Assembly (NCBI RefSeq): GCF_002238335.1
Contig: NZ_CP022347.1
Span: 372,001 to 436,000, forward strand
Direction of reading: 5' to 3'
DNA: 64,000 bases
From: Campylobacter avium LMG 24591
Lineage (GTDB): Bacteria; Campylobacterota; Campylobacteria; Campylobacterales; Campylobacteraceae
Made by a program: the position numbers and the translations under genes. This document shows positions 17,510 through 26,989 of the stretch, one piece after another (the stretch's first letter is position 1; each line of letters begins with the position of its first letter). A model generated the notes under the pieces. The model was not told where the DNA came from. It saw nothing but the letters and a program-made list of their open reading frames with translations, and ran no database searches.

Positions 17510-18266
17510 AAATATCACGAAAAATTTTGGCGGAGTAAAGGCTATCAGCGATACTTCCTTTTCTATAAATGAGGGCGAAATTTACGCTATCATAGGCCCA
17601 AATGGTGCTGGAAAAACAACTCTTTTTAATATAATCACAGGAAATTACAAGCCAAGTTCTGGTGAGGTTTTATTTAAAGACAAAAGAATTGACAAGCTAA
17701 AGGCGCATAAAATAGTACATCTTGGCATAGCAAGAACCTTTCAAAATATAAGATTGTTTTCATCCATGACCGTGCTTGAAAATGTCTTGATAGGCCTTAA
17801 TAGCAGCATAAAATACAGCTTATTAGAAGCCTTTTTGCACTTAGGGCGTTTTAGGAAAAGCGAGAATTTAGCTAAAAATAGGTGTTTAGAGCTTTTAAAA
17901 GAGCTTGACATAGAGCATTTGGCCTATGAAAAGGCAACTTCACTTAGCTACGGCCAGCAAAGAAAGGTGGAAATAGCAAGAGCTTTGGCCACAAACCCTA
18001 CCTTGTTGTTGCTTGATGAGCCTGTTGCTGGCATGAACGCAGCTGAAAGCGATGAATTAGCAAGTCTTATATTTAGGCTAAGAGATAAATATAAACTAAG
18101 CGTTTTGCTAATAGAACATGATATGAAATTTGTGAATACTTTGTGCGATAAGGTTTTAGTGCTAGATTATGGCAAGGTAATTTTTGAAGGCAAGATAGAA
18201 GAAGCTGTGCTTAATAAAGAAGTGATAGCAGCCTATCTTGGCGACATAGAGCAGTTGGAGAAATAG
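17493..18266 (+). CDS. livG: Branched-chain amino-acid ABC transporter ATP-binding protein LivG
   Basis: This 257-residue ABC ATPase has Walker A GPNGAGKT, signature LSYGQQRKVEIARALA, Walker B LLLLDEPVAGMN and the switch histidine in LLIEHDM. The LSYGQQR form and the AGMN after Walker B are typical of LivG. It starts with GTG at 17493 inside the end of livM, and its TAG stop shares one base with the GTG start of livF. Confidence 0.94.
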   Translation: MILSLKNITKNFGGVKAISDTSFSINEGEIYAIIGPNGAGKTTLFNIITGNYKPSSGEVLFKDKRIDKLKAHKIVHLGIARTFQNIRLFSSMTVLENVLIGLNSSIKYSLLEAFLHLGRFRKSENLAKNRCLELLKELDIEHLAYEKATSLSYGQQRKVEIARALATNPTLLLLDEPVAGMNAAESDELASLIFRLRDKYKLSVLLIEHDMKFVNTLCDKVLVLDYGKVIFEGKIEEAVLNKEVIAAYLGDIEQLEK

Positions 18267-18961
18267 TGTTAGTAGTTAAAGATTTGCATGTGTATTATAA
18301 CTTGGTAGAAGCTGTTAAGGGCATTAGCTTTGAGATAAAAACGGGACAAATAGTTAGTTTGATTGGTTCAAATGGAGCCGGCAAAACCTCTACGCTAAAT
18401 GCCTTGCTAAACTGCGTGAAAAGAAAGGGCGAGATAAGCTTTCTAGGCTATGACACTAAAAGACATTTGCCCCACACCTTAGTGCAAAAAGGCATAGCCT
18501 TGGTACCTGAGGGTAGGAGAGTGTTTATAAATTTAACTGTTGAGGAGAATTTAAAAATCGGTGCTTTTAATAACGATGAAAATTACGAGCATTTAAAGGA
18601 ACAAATGTATAAAATTTTTCCTAGATTAAAACTTAAGAGAAACGCCCTGGCAGGAACTCTAAGCGGAGGCGAGGCGCAAATGCTTGCTATTTCAAGAGCC
18701 TTAATGAGCGAACCAAAGCTTTTGATGCTTGATGAACCAAGCCTAGGACTTGCACCAAAGATAGTAAGCGAGGTATTTCAAACCATAATGAGACTTAAGG
18801 AGGAGGGCATTACCATACTTTTGGTTGAGCAAAATGCCTATTTAGCCCTCAAGATAAGCGATTATGCTTATGTTTTGGAAAATGGCAAGATTAGTATGCA
18901 AGATGAGTCCTCTAAATTAATAGGCAATGATGAGATACGCAAAAAATACTTAGGCTTGTAG
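18266..18961 (+). CDS. livF: Branched-chain amino-acid ABC transporter ATP-binding protein LivF
   Basis: This 231-residue ABC ATPase is the second nucleotide-binding subunit of the transporter. It has Walker A GSNGAGKT, the LivF-type VPEGRRVFINLTVEENL segment, signature LSGGEAQMLAISRAL and Walker B LLMLDEPSLGLAP. Its GTG start is fused to the livG stop (TAGTG). It is the last gene of the liv operon; no hairpin terminator is seen after it. Confidence 0.94.
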   Translation: MLVVKDLHVYYNLVEAVKGISFEIKTGQIVSLIGSNGAGKTSTLNALLNCVKRKGEISFLGYDTKRHLPHTLVQKGIALVPEGRRVFINLTVEENLKIGAFNNDENYEHLKEQMYKIFPRLKLKRNALAGTLSGGEAQMLAISRALMSEPKLLMLDEPSLGLAPKIVSEVFQTIMRLKEEGITILLVEQNAYLALKISDYAYVLENGKISMQDESSKLIGNDEIRKKYLGL

Positions 18962-18980
18962 TTAGTTAATTTATCTTTGT

Positions 18981-18986
18981 TACAAT
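18981..18986 (+). promoter_or_regulatory. -10 box (TACAAT) directly before ccsBA
   Basis: TACAAT ends only 7 bases before the ccsBA ATG, and there is no purine-rich ribosome-binding site between them. If used, transcription would start at or within a base or two of the ATG, giving a leaderless mRNA. Confidence 0.5.
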
Positions 18987-18993
18987 TTTTTCC

Positions 18994-21900
18994 ATGAGAA
19001 AAGTATTGTATTCTGTTGGAAGCCTTAGTGTTTCGATAATTTTATTTTTACTGTTTGCACTGTTTTGTGCTTTGGCCACTTTTATAGAGAGTTCTTATGG
19101 AACGCCAACCGCTTGGGCTATGGTGTATGGGACGCTTTATTTTGGTTTTATACAGCTACTTTTGGGCATAAATTTAGTATGCGCTATCTTTAGATACAAG
19201 ATGATAGATAAGAACAAAATTCCTATGCTAATCTTTCACATCTCTTTTTTATTTATCTTGCTTGGTTCGATTTTCACTAGATATATGGGTTTTGAAGGGC
19301 TTATGCACATAAGGGAAAATGCCGAAAGTTCTGTAATCGAAAGCTCAAAATCTTTCGTAAAAATCGCAGCATTAACAGGGCAAAATGAGGTTGTAAGCAC
19401 GCAAAGCCAGGAGGACATGGCGCTTTTACCTTTTGCCAATGACTTTGAACTAAAACTTGATGTAAATGGCGAAGTAGCAAAGCTTTCTTACAAGAATTTG
19501 CTTTTAGGAGCAAGCGAAGTTTTCGTAGAGGATGAGAATGCTAGCGCTTTATTATCTTTGGTGATAAATTTAAACGGCGAGGCGCAGCAAGTTTTACTAG
19601 GCAAGGGCGATGTTAAAAATATAGGAGGCGTGAGCTTTGTTTTTATGGGTGATGAGGCCTTATACAAGGATTTGAAAAACACACCTTATGTTAGTATAGA
19701 TGAAAATTTACAGCTAAGTTCTAATAAAAACTTGAAATTTCTTAGTATGGCGAGCGGCGAACAAGATGTGCTTTTAGCCGGGCAAAAGGCTGATAGCTCG
19801 CAAAAAAGGCTGTATGACATGCAGGCTTTAAATTTCGTCGTCAAATACGCTTCCAAGCACGCTAGAATGGACTTAAAAGGCCTAAACAGACAGCAAGATG
19901 AAAATTTTGCTTCCTGGCTAAAAAGTATTTCTTTAGAGGCTCTTAGAACCCTGCTGGTATCCACCTTTGGAGAGCCTAATAGGTGGCAAAATTCATTTTT
20001 GTTAAAATTCAAAGACTTTGCGATGAGTAAGGATTATCAGGCTTTAAAATTAAAAGATAATGATATAAATGCCTTGCTTTTGGAGCTTGAATTTAGAGGT
20101 GAAAAGACCCAATTTTATGTCCTAGAGCACGCAAAGCCTTTGGGCTTAGAGCTTGCAAATCAAGTATTTTTCATATCTTGGGGCACTCATTTGCAAAAGC
20201 TTGATTTTTCCATATATTTGAAAGATTTTATCTTAGAAAGGTATTCTGGTTCTATGTCGCCTAAGTCTTATGAAAGCTTGGTTGAGGTAAGAAACGGTGA
20301 TGAAAAATTTGAGGCTAGGATCTTTATGAATAATGTTTTAGACTATGAAGGATACAGATTTTATCAAAGTTCGTATGACCAAGATGAGCAAGGAACAATC
20401 TTATCTGTAAATCAGGACCCTGGCAAACTCACTACATATATAGGATATACTTTGTTATTTTTGGGGATGTTTTTGAATTTATTAAATCCTAAGTCAAGAT
20501 TTAGAACCTTAGCAAGATTAGTTAGCAAGGATTCCCTAAAATACGGCGTGAAATCCTTAGCCATCGTTGTTTTTCTAAGTTTTTTTGCTTCTAAATTAAA
20601 TGCAAGCGAACTTCCTGTTATAGATGAAACGCATAGTCAAAGACTTGGTGCCTTGGTGGTGCAAAAGCTAAATGGCAGGATGAGCCCTTTTGATACTGTG
20701 TCTAAGGAAATTTTAGAAAAACTGCATAAAAATATCACCTATAAGGGCATGGATTCTAACGCTGTGGTGCTTTCTATGATTATGAATTCAAAGGCTTGGA
20801 GCGAGGAAAAGCTAATCGCAATGCCAAAAGATAAGAATGTGCGAAAAGAGCTTGCAAAGCTTTTAAACATAGAGGAAAAGCCTTATATAAGCTTTTTAGA
20901 TTTTTTTGATGAAAATCAGCAATACAAACTTGCAAAATATGTGGAAAACGCAAACAGAAAAGCACCAAATGCTAGAACTGTGTATGATAAAGAGATTATC
21001 AAGCTTGATGAGAGGGCAAATATCTTAAATTTAACTCTTTTAGGAGAGCTTTTTAGGTTCCTACCAAAGCAAGATGATGAGAACGATACTTGGCTTACAA
21101 GCTATGAAATTCTCACCAAAACAAAGGATCAAGAAAGACAAAGTGCTGTTGTTTTGCTTGATAATTATTTTACTGCCGTAAAACAAGCCCTAGAAAATGG
21201 CAATTGGGAGGAAGCAAACAAGGCCCTTGATGATATGAGTGCATATCAAAGCAAGTATTCTGCTCATATAATGCCAAGTAAGAGCAAAATTTATACAGAG
21301 CTTTTTATAAATGAAAGTCAAATTTTTGTTAAATTAACGCCTGTTTATCTTTTTGCTGGCCTTTTGCTCTTGCTGATACTTATAATAAAAATGCTAAATT
21401 CAAAGCTAAATATATCCTTGGCTTTTAAAGCAGTTTATATAGTAAATATCATAGCCTTTGTTATACATACTGCTGGTTTGGTGATTAGAGCTTATTTGGC
21501 CGAGCACGCACCTTGGAGTAATGCTTATGAGAGCATGATTTACATAGCTTGGGCTTTGGCTTTAAGTGGAATTTTCTTTTCCAAAAAAAGCCCTATATCG
21601 CTAGCATTAACTGCTATTTTATCAGGTATTGTGCTTTGGGTGGCACATTTAAGTGAAATGGACCCACAAATTACAAATATAGTCCCCGTGCTTGATTCTT
21701 ATTGGTTAGTTATACATGTTTCAGTAATCACTGCTAGTTATGGATTTTTAGGACTTTGTGCCTTGCTTGGAATTTTTACTTTGATACTGTTTTGTTTCAT
21801 GAAAGAAGGCTCAAAGCACAATGAGAATATAGCCAGAAACATTCTTGAAGCCACAAGGATTAACGAAATGGCTATGATTTTAGGGCTTTGTTTGCTAACA

Positions 21901-22251
21901 GTTGGAAATTTCTTGGGTGCGATTTGGGCGAATGAAAGCTGGGGTAGGTATTGGAGCTGGGATTCAAAAGAAACTTGGTCTTTAATTAGCATTTTAATTT
22001 ACGCTGCAATCTTGCACATAAGGATGATTCCAAGCCTAACAAGTCAGTATAATTTCGCACTTTGTTCGATATTTGCTTATTGGTCTATCATCATGACTTA
22101 TTTTGGGGTGAATTATTTTCTAGTTGGAATGCACTCTTACGCAGCCGGTGAGGCTACTCAAATTCCAAGTTATGTTTATTATGGTTTTACTGCTATGCTT
22201 GTTTTAGGCATTGTTTCATATAGAAAAAGGCATTTTGCTAAAAGATTGTAA
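18994..22251 (+). CDS. ccsBA: Fused cytochrome c biogenesis protein CcsBA (ResB-CcsA)
   Basis: This 1085-residue inner-membrane protein exports heme and attaches it to apocytochrome c in the periplasm (system II). The fusion of both subunits is typical of Epsilonproteobacteria. The N-terminal half is ResB/CcsB-like, with membrane spans around residues 5-30, 45-65 and 75-95, then a large periplasmic domain. The C-terminal half is CcsA, with the heme-binding WGxxWxWD motif near residue 984 (WGRYWSWDSKETW) and histidines such as VIHTAG and GMHSYAAGEA. No Shine-Dalgarno is visible before the ATG, but the N-terminal sequence fits the family and the next Met would remove the first span. Confidence 0.94.
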   Translation: MRKVLYSVGSLSVSIILFLLFALFCALATFIESSYGTPTAWAMVYGTLYFGFIQLLLGINLVCAIFRYKMIDKNKIPMLIFHISFLFILLGSIFTRYMGFEGLMHIRENAESSVIESSKSFVKIAALTGQNEVVSTQSQEDMALLPFANDFELKLDVNGEVAKLSYKNLLLGASEVFVEDENASALLSLVINLNGEAQQVLLGKGDVKNIGGVSFVFMGDEALYKDLKNTPYVSIDENLQLSSNKNLKFLSMASGEQDVLLAGQKADSSQKRLYDMQALNFVVKYASKHARMDLKGLNRQQDENFASWLKSISLEALRTLLVSTFGEPNRWQNSFLLKFKDFAMSKDYQALKLKDNDINALLLELEFRGEKTQFYVLEHAKPLGLELANQVFFISWGTHLQKLDFSIYLKDFILERYSGSMSPKSYESLVEVRNGDEKFEARIFMNNVLDYEGYRFYQSSYDQDEQGTILSVNQDPGKLTTYIGYTLLFLGMFLNLLNPKSRFRTLARLVSKDSLKYGVKSLAIVVFLSFFASKLNASELPVIDETHSQRLGALVVQKLNGRMSPFDTVSKEILEKLHKNITYKGMDSNAVVLSMIMNSKAWSEEKLIAMPKDKNVRKELAKLLNIEEKPYISFLDFFDENQQYKLAKYVENANRKAPNARTVYDKEIIKLDERANILNLTLLGELFRFLPKQDDENDTWLTSYEILTKTKDQERQSAVVLLDNYFTAVKQALENGNWEEANKALDDMSAYQSKYSAHIMPSKSKIYTELFINESQIFVKLTPVYLFAGLLLLLILIIKMLNSKLNISLAFKAVYIVNIIAFVIHTAGLVIRAYLAEHAPWSNAYESMIYIAWALALSGIFFSKKSPISLALTAILSGIVLWVAHLSEMDPQITNIVPVLDSYWLVIHVSVITASYGFLGLCALLGIFTLILFCFMKEGSKHNENIARNILEATRINEMAMILGLCLLTVGNFLGAIWANESWGRYWSWDSKETWSLISILIYAAILHIRMIPSLTSQYNFALCSIFAYWSIIMTYFGVNYFLVGMHSYAAGEATQIPSYVYYGFTAMLVLGIVSYRKRHFAKRL

Positions 22252-22260
22252 GGATTTATT

Positions 22261-22701
22261 TTGAATTATATTTTATTGTCAATTTTCGTTGTTATTGTTA
22301 TATTAATCTTTGTATTTTGCGCACTGGTGCTTTCGTATCTTAAAAAGAAAAGCGTTAGCAACTCAGAAAAAATAAATGCAAAAAAAACTGTTAATATAGA
22401 CAGCTTGTTTGCAGAGCTTGCTAATCCAAGATTAGACCATGAGGCTATACAAAAAATTATATTAAAATTTATAGACACTCAAACTTTGCCAATGAAACTT
22501 GGCAAAAATTTAAGCAATGAGGCTAAAAAAAAGCTAGAATTTGTAAGTGCGGTTGCCGCTCATAAAAACGCAAGTGCTAAAAATATAGCCTTTTTAAGCA
22601 GGGAGCTAAGCAAGAGATACACATCCTATAAAGATGATATTTTAAAATACGAACAAATTGGCATGGCTAAAAGAAGTATAATCAAACATACAGAGAGCTA
22701 A
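22261..22701 (+). CDS. Small membrane-anchored protein of unknown function (Cj1025c-like)
   Basis: This 146-residue protein has one strong N-terminal membrane span (about residues 3-28, ILLSIFVVIVILIFVFCALVL), a basic stop-transfer KKKS, and then a soluble, mostly helical domain. The start is TTG at 22261; no in-frame ATG lies nearby. It lies 9 bases after ccsBA and 1 base before flgR, as I recall for its C. jejuni counterpart next to flgR. I recognise no catalytic motif. The helical domain (residues 45-145) might be a protein interaction module. Confidence 0.75.
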   Translation: MNYILLSIFVVIVILIFVFCALVLSYLKKKSVSNSEKINAKKTVNIDSLFAELANPRLDHEAIQKIILKFIDTQTLPMKLGKNLSNEAKKKLEFVSAVAAHKNASAKNIAFLSRELSKRYTSYKDDILKYEQIGMAKRSIIKHTES

Positions 22702-22702
22702 T

Positions 22703-23986
22703 ATGAATATAGTTATAGTAGAAGATGATATCAATATGCGAAAATCGCTAGAAATAGCCCTGGCTGAATTTGATGAATTTAAAATAAAAACTTACAAATC
22801 AGCCACCGAAGCCTTAAAAAAGCTAGATGATAATACAGATTTGATAATCACTGATATAAACATGCCTGGAATTGACGGCATAGAATTTGTTAAGGCTTGC
22901 GAGAATAAATATGAGTTTATCATCATCACAGGAAATGCTACCTTAAACAGAGCCATAGAGGCCGTGAGATTAGGCGTTAAAGACTTTCTTACTAAGCCCT
23001 TTGACATACAAACCTTGGTTCAAGCGATAAAAAGGGTTAAGCTTATAAGAGAAAAAAGCACAGATAAAAAAAGTGCTAAGATAAACAAAAATAATGACTT
23101 TTTCGCAAATTCGCCGGCATTAGAACAAGCCTTAAAATTATCCTTAAAAGTAGCACAAACAGATGCTTCTGTGATGTTTTTTGGAGAAAGTGGTGTTGGC
23201 AAGGAGCTTTTTGCAAATTATATTCATAAGAATTCAAAAAGAGCTTCTAAGCCCTTTGTAGCAATAAATATGGCAGCTATACCTTCAAATTTGATAGAAA
23301 GTGAACTTTTTGGCTTTGAAAAGGGAGCTTTTACAGATGCTAATACCACAAAACAAGGGTTGTTCGAGCTTGCAAATGAGGGTACCCTTTTTTTAGATGA
23401 GATAGGAGAAATGCCTTTTGAAATTCAAGCAAAATTGCTTAGAGCTTTGCAAGAAAGGGAGATTACCAGGCTTGGTGGCACTAAGAGTATAAAGATAAAT
23501 GTGAGGATTATTTCAGCCACAAATGCAAATATAGAAGAAAAAATTAAAAATAATGAATTTAGAAGCGATTTGTATTATAGATTAAACACAGTTCCTATAC
23601 AAATTCCACCACTTAGGCAAAGAAAAGAAGAAATTTTAGAAATAGCACAAAGGGTTTTAGAAGATACTTGCAAAGAGTATGATTTTGCTAAAAAAAGCAT
23701 AAGCAAGGAGGCTAAAGAGGCCTTGTTAGATTATGATTATCCGGGCAATATCAGAGAGCTTATATCCATAGTGCAAAGGGCTTGTATCTTAAGCGAGGTC
23801 GATGAGATAAGCAGTGATGATTTGTTTTTAGAAAGTAGAAAAATAAAAGATATTAAGGATATGGAAAAAGATCTTTTGGTTGAGGTTTTAGCAAGCGTTG
23901 ATAACGATTTAAGCAAGGCCTGCGAGCTTTTAGGTCTTAGTAAAAATAAATTAGAAGAAAAGATTAAAAAATACAAATTAAATTGA
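22703..23986 (+). CDS. flgR: Sigma54-dependent response regulator FlgR
   Basis: FlgR is phosphorylated by FlgS and activates sigma54-dependent flagellar rod, hook and basal body genes. The 427-residue protein has a receiver domain (acidic E7, D8, D9; phosphoacceptor D51 in TDINMPG; K98 in TKPF), then an AAA+ domain with Walker A GESGVGKE (161-168), a GAFTDA loop (208-213) in place of the usual GAFTGA, and Walker B LFLDEIGE. The C-terminal helix-turn-helix-like tail is short (about the last 40 residues). In C. jejuni FlgR is phase-variable through poly-A/T tracts; here the longest are two A7 runs. Confidence 0.94.
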   Translation: MNIVIVEDDINMRKSLEIALAEFDEFKIKTYKSATEALKKLDDNTDLIITDINMPGIDGIEFVKACENKYEFIIITGNATLNRAIEAVRLGVKDFLTKPFDIQTLVQAIKRVKLIREKSTDKKSAKINKNNDFFANSPALEQALKLSLKVAQTDASVMFFGESGVGKELFANYIHKNSKRASKPFVAINMAAIPSNLIESELFGFEKGAFTDANTTKQGLFELANEGTLFLDEIGEMPFEIQAKLLRALQEREITRLGGTKSIKINVRIISATNANIEEKIKNNEFRSDLYYRLNTVPIQIPPLRQRKEEILEIAQRVLEDTCKEYDFAKKSISKEAKEALLDYDYPGNIRELISIVQRACILSEVDEISSDDLFLESRKIKDIKDMEKDLLVEVLASVDNDLSKACELLGLSKNKLEEKIKKYKLN

Positions 23987-23994
23987 GGTGTTAA

Positions 23995-25041
23995 GTGAAA
24001 AAATTTAATATAGCTATAGTCGGTGCTACGGGTGCTGTTGGAGAGGAGCTTTTGACTGTATTAGAGGAGTTTGATTTTCCTGTTAATGAAATTTTAGCTC
24101 TAGCAAGCAGTAACAGCGTAGGCAGTACTGTGAATTTTAAGGATAAAGAAATAGTTGTAAAAGAGCTAACTCATGATGTCTTTAAAGAACATAAGGTCGA
24201 TATAGCCTTTTTTTCAGCAGGAGGTTCTGTGTCAGCTGAATTTGCACAAGATGCGGTTAATAGTGGTGCTGTTGTGATTGATAATACGAGTTATTTTAGA
24301 ATGCAAGATGATGTTCCTTTGGTTGTGCCTGAGGTAAATGAAGAGGATATAAGCTTGTATAAAAAGAGAGGAATTATTGCTAATCCAAACTGCTCCACCA
24401 TACAAATGGTTCATATCCTAAGCCCTCTTGATAAGCTTTACAATCTTAAAAGGGTTGATGTAAGCACCTATCAAGCAGCAAGTGGTGCTGGTGCTAAGGG
24501 CATGAGAGAACTAAGTGATGGGCTTAGGGAGTTTTTTTCTTTTAAGCTGCATGATTTTAAGGCCAAGGTTTTTCCTCACACTTTAGCTTTAAATTTGATA
24601 CCGCATATAGATTCTTTTGATGAGGATAGTTCTTACACAAAAGAGGAACTAAAGATGATAAATGAAACTCAAAAGATTATGCACAAGAAAATGGCTATTT
24701 CGGCAACCTGCGTTAGAGTGCCTGTTCTACGCTCTCATAGCGAAAGCCTTACCCTAACTTTTGCCAAAGAAGTTGATGTTGATGAGGCAAGAAAGGCTTT
24801 GTCAAAGGAAAAACATATAGTTTTGATGGATAATATAAAAAATTTAAAATACCCTATGCCTCTTTTTACAGCTAATACAAATGAAACTTATGTTGGTAGA
24901 ATAAGGCTTGATTTGCATTCTAAAAAGATTTTGCACCTTTGGTGTGTGGCGGATCAGATTAGAGTAGGGGCTGCGACAAATGCTGTTCGCATAGCTTTGA
25001 AACTAATTAAAAATAAGGAATTTAAAGCTTCTCACTCATAA
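23995..25041 (+). CDS. asd: Aspartate-semialdehyde dehydrogenase Asd
   Basis: Asd reduces aspartyl phosphate to aspartate semialdehyde, the branch point to lysine/diaminopimelate, threonine and methionine. The 348-residue protein has the NADP-binding GATGAVGEELL, active-site Cys in NPNCSTIQM, and the substrate-binding motifs YQAASGAGAKGM and RVPVLRSHSES. The start is GTG at 23995, preceded by GAGGTG. It follows flgR by 8 bases, and its last 10 bases overlap the end of the opposite-strand acyltransferase gene. Confidence 0.95.
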   Translation: MKKFNIAIVGATGAVGEELLTVLEEFDFPVNEILALASSNSVGSTVNFKDKEIVVKELTHDVFKEHKVDIAFFSAGGSVSAEFAQDAVNSGAVVIDNTSYFRMQDDVPLVVPEVNEEDISLYKKRGIIANPNCSTIQMVHILSPLDKLYNLKRVDVSTYQAASGAGAKGMRELSDGLREFFSFKLHDFKAKVFPHTLALNLIPHIDSFDEDSSYTKEELKMINETQKIMHKKMAISATCVRVPVLRSHSESLTLTFAKEVDVDEARKALSKEKHIVLMDNIKNLKYPMPLFTANTNETYVGRIRLDLHSKKILHLWCVADQIRVGAATNAVRIALKLIKNKEFKASHS

Positions 25042-25910
25042 GGATTTTCGCTAGAGCTTTTAAATCTTTTGTGAAAGAAAAAATACTCATCAGGCTTAAA
25101 TTTTATCATTTGCTCAAGGCAAGCGGCTTGGTATTTTGTAAGCTCTTCCACTGAGAAGTCTTTAGAATCCATGGCTTTAAAATGCTTGATGATGTATTTG
25201 TCATCTTTTTGGTATATAAAAACGGGCACTAAAAGGGCGGAGCTTTTTTTCGCTATCACGCTAGCACCGCTTAGATAAATTATATCTTTGTTAAAAAATT
25301 TAAGCTTTAAACCCTCGTTTTCAGTGGCATTTTGGTCTGTTAAAATTCCTAAAACTCTGTCGTTTTTTAGGGCTTTTAGCATTTGTTTTAAACCGCCTTT
25401 TTTATTGATTAATTCTATGTCAAATTGGGCACGGTTTTTAGCAACAATCTTATTCATAACCTCGCTATCTAGCATTCTAACCACTATAGATATTTTTTTA
25501 AAATTTGCAGAGTAAAACAAGGACAAAAGCTCCCAATTTCCATAATGAGCCGTGCTAAATACTAATTTTCTCCCAGAATTTGATATTGCTTTGAAATCTT
25601 GCAAATCCTCAACTTGCACCTTTTTTTGAATTTCGTCTTTATTTATATTTTGATTTGCCAAAAAATCAAGTCCAAATTTGGCGAAATTCTCATAAATCTT
25701 AAGGCTTATCTCATCTCTTTGCTTCTTAGTTTTGCTAGGAAAGCAAATGCTTAAATTTACATCTATGATTTTTCTATGTTTTTTATTAAGCTTAAAAGCT
25801 ATTTTAGCTATCAAGTTTGCTAGTTTTTTTATAAGCTTTTTAGGCAGAATTTTAAATACAAATTTTAAAAGATAATAAAGAAAAAGATATAAAAAATCAC
25901 TTTTTTTCAT
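25032..25910 (-). CDS. waaM: Lipid A biosynthesis acyltransferase (HtrB/WaaM family)
   Basis: This late acyltransferase of the LpxL/HtrB family adds a secondary fatty acid to lipid A at the inner membrane. The 292-residue protein has an N-terminal hydrophobic anchor, the HX4D/E-type motif in STAHYGNWELL, and the region GILTDQNATENEG corresponding to the second conserved block. In C. jejuni the orthologue lies beside waaC in the LOS locus, as here. Its start overlaps the waaC end by 14 bases. Confidence 0.9.
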   Translation of the reverse strand: MKKSDFLYLFLYYLLKFVFKILPKKLIKKLANLIAKIAFKLNKKHRKIIDVNLSICFPSKTKKQRDEISLKIYENFAKFGLDFLANQNINKDEIQKKVQVEDLQDFKAISNSGRKLVFSTAHYGNWELLSLFYSANFKKISIVVRMLDSEVMNKIVAKNRAQFDIELINKKGGLKQMLKALKNDRVLGILTDQNATENEGLKLKFFNKDIIYLSGASVIAKKSSALLVPVFIYQKDDKYIIKHFKAMDSKDFSVEELTKYQAACLEQMIKFKPDEYFFFHKRFKSSSENPYE

Positions 25911-26916
25911 CTAAAAAATTCCTAATCTTTTTAAAAATTTCATTTTCATCTATATCCCTTATGCAAAAATCATTCTTATCAAGCTTTTTAGCGTCTATTT
26001 CTTTGCCTGTGTCTATAGTGAAATTTATATTTGTTTCATAAGCATTTCTTTTACTAGGTGTTGCACCAAAGATACTAAGAGAGGGCTTGTTTAAGGCAAA
26101 GGCTAGATGAGTTGGTCCGCTATCATTTCCAAGCACGAAAGAGCTTAAGTTTGTAAGGCAAATTAACTCTTGTAAGCTAAGTTTTTTGCATATCTTTACA
26201 TTTTCTTTCTTGCAAGTTTCAAGCACAAACTGAGCATAGTTTTTTTCCTTTTCACTGCCAAAGCAAAGTAAAAGCTCATAATCTTTATAAGTTGAGGCTA
26301 AATTTTTACAAAGTTTAGCCATTTTTTCTTTGGGATAAATTTTATTTTCTACGCTTGAGCCGCAGTGAATTAAGAAAAATTTTTCACTTAAGTTTAGCTC
26401 TTTTATCAGGCTTTTTTCCAGCCTTTCATCGCTAAAAAAAGAGGGCTTTTTATCTAGTAAAAAGCTCTTTTTATCGAAATTTAAATTTAAGGCAAAGCAA
26501 AGTAAGCTTAAATTTCTTATATAAATGTTTTCATTGTATGAAATATTAACTTTATGCGTGTAAAAAGCACTTGCAAAACTTTCTCTTATGCTATCTTTAT
26601 CAAAGCCGTAGTTTTTGCTTGATAAAATTTTGCTTAAAAGGGCTGATTTTATAAGCCCTTGCATATCTATGACAAGGTCGTATTTATTTTTTCTTGCCTT
26701 AAGGGCTATTTTTAGGGATTTTAAAATTTTTTTATCCTTTAAGGGTAGGGTAAAAAGCTCGTCTATTAAGGGATGATTAAAAAGTAAGTCTTTAAATCTT
26801 TCGTCTATAAAATAATGAATTTTAGCCCCTTTAAAATGCTCTTTTATAACTTGTAAAATAATAGTGCTTTGGATTATATCTCCTAGGGCTGAAAGTCTTA
26901 TAATGGCTATTTTCAT
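25897..26916 (-). CDS. waaC: Lipooligosaccharide heptosyltransferase I WaaC
   Basis: This GT9-family enzyme adds the first L-glycero-D-manno-heptose to Kdo in the LOS inner core. The 339-residue protein starts MKIAIIRLSALGDIIQSTI, typical of heptosyltransferases, and has the nucleotide-sugar binding part LVLGNDSGPTHLAFALNKPSLSIFG split by conserved Asp and His residues. It is the first gene of a two-gene leftward operon with the acyltransferase. The rest of the LOS outer core locus is not in this window. Confidence 0.92.
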   Translation of the reverse strand: MKIAIIRLSALGDIIQSTIILQVIKEHFKGAKIHYFIDERFKDLLFNHPLIDELFTLPLKDKKILKSLKIALKARKNKYDLVIDMQGLIKSALLSKILSSKNYGFDKDSIRESFASAFYTHKVNISYNENIYIRNLSLLCFALNLNFDKKSFLLDKKPSFFSDERLEKSLIKELNLSEKFFLIHCGSSVENKIYPKEKMAKLCKNLASTYKDYELLLCFGSEKEKNYAQFVLETCKKENVKICKKLSLQELICLTNLSSFVLGNDSGPTHLAFALNKPSLSIFGATPSKRNAYETNINFTIDTGKEIDAKKLDKNDFCIRDIDENEIFKKIRNFLDEKK

Positions 26917-26951
26917 ACTTATTTTATACCTTAAATTTTAGTAATTTTAGC

Positions 26952-26957
26952 TATGAT
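26952..26957 (+). promoter_or_regulatory. -10-like box (TATGAT) before the exonuclease gene
   Basis: TATGAT lies in the divergent gap between waaC and the exonuclease gene, 33 bases before the chosen ATG. On the opposite strand a TATAAA-like box precedes waaC. Both are plausible sigma70 promoters. Confidence 0.4.
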
Positions 26958-26989
26958 TTTAACAAAATTTGCTTACTAAAGGTATAAGG

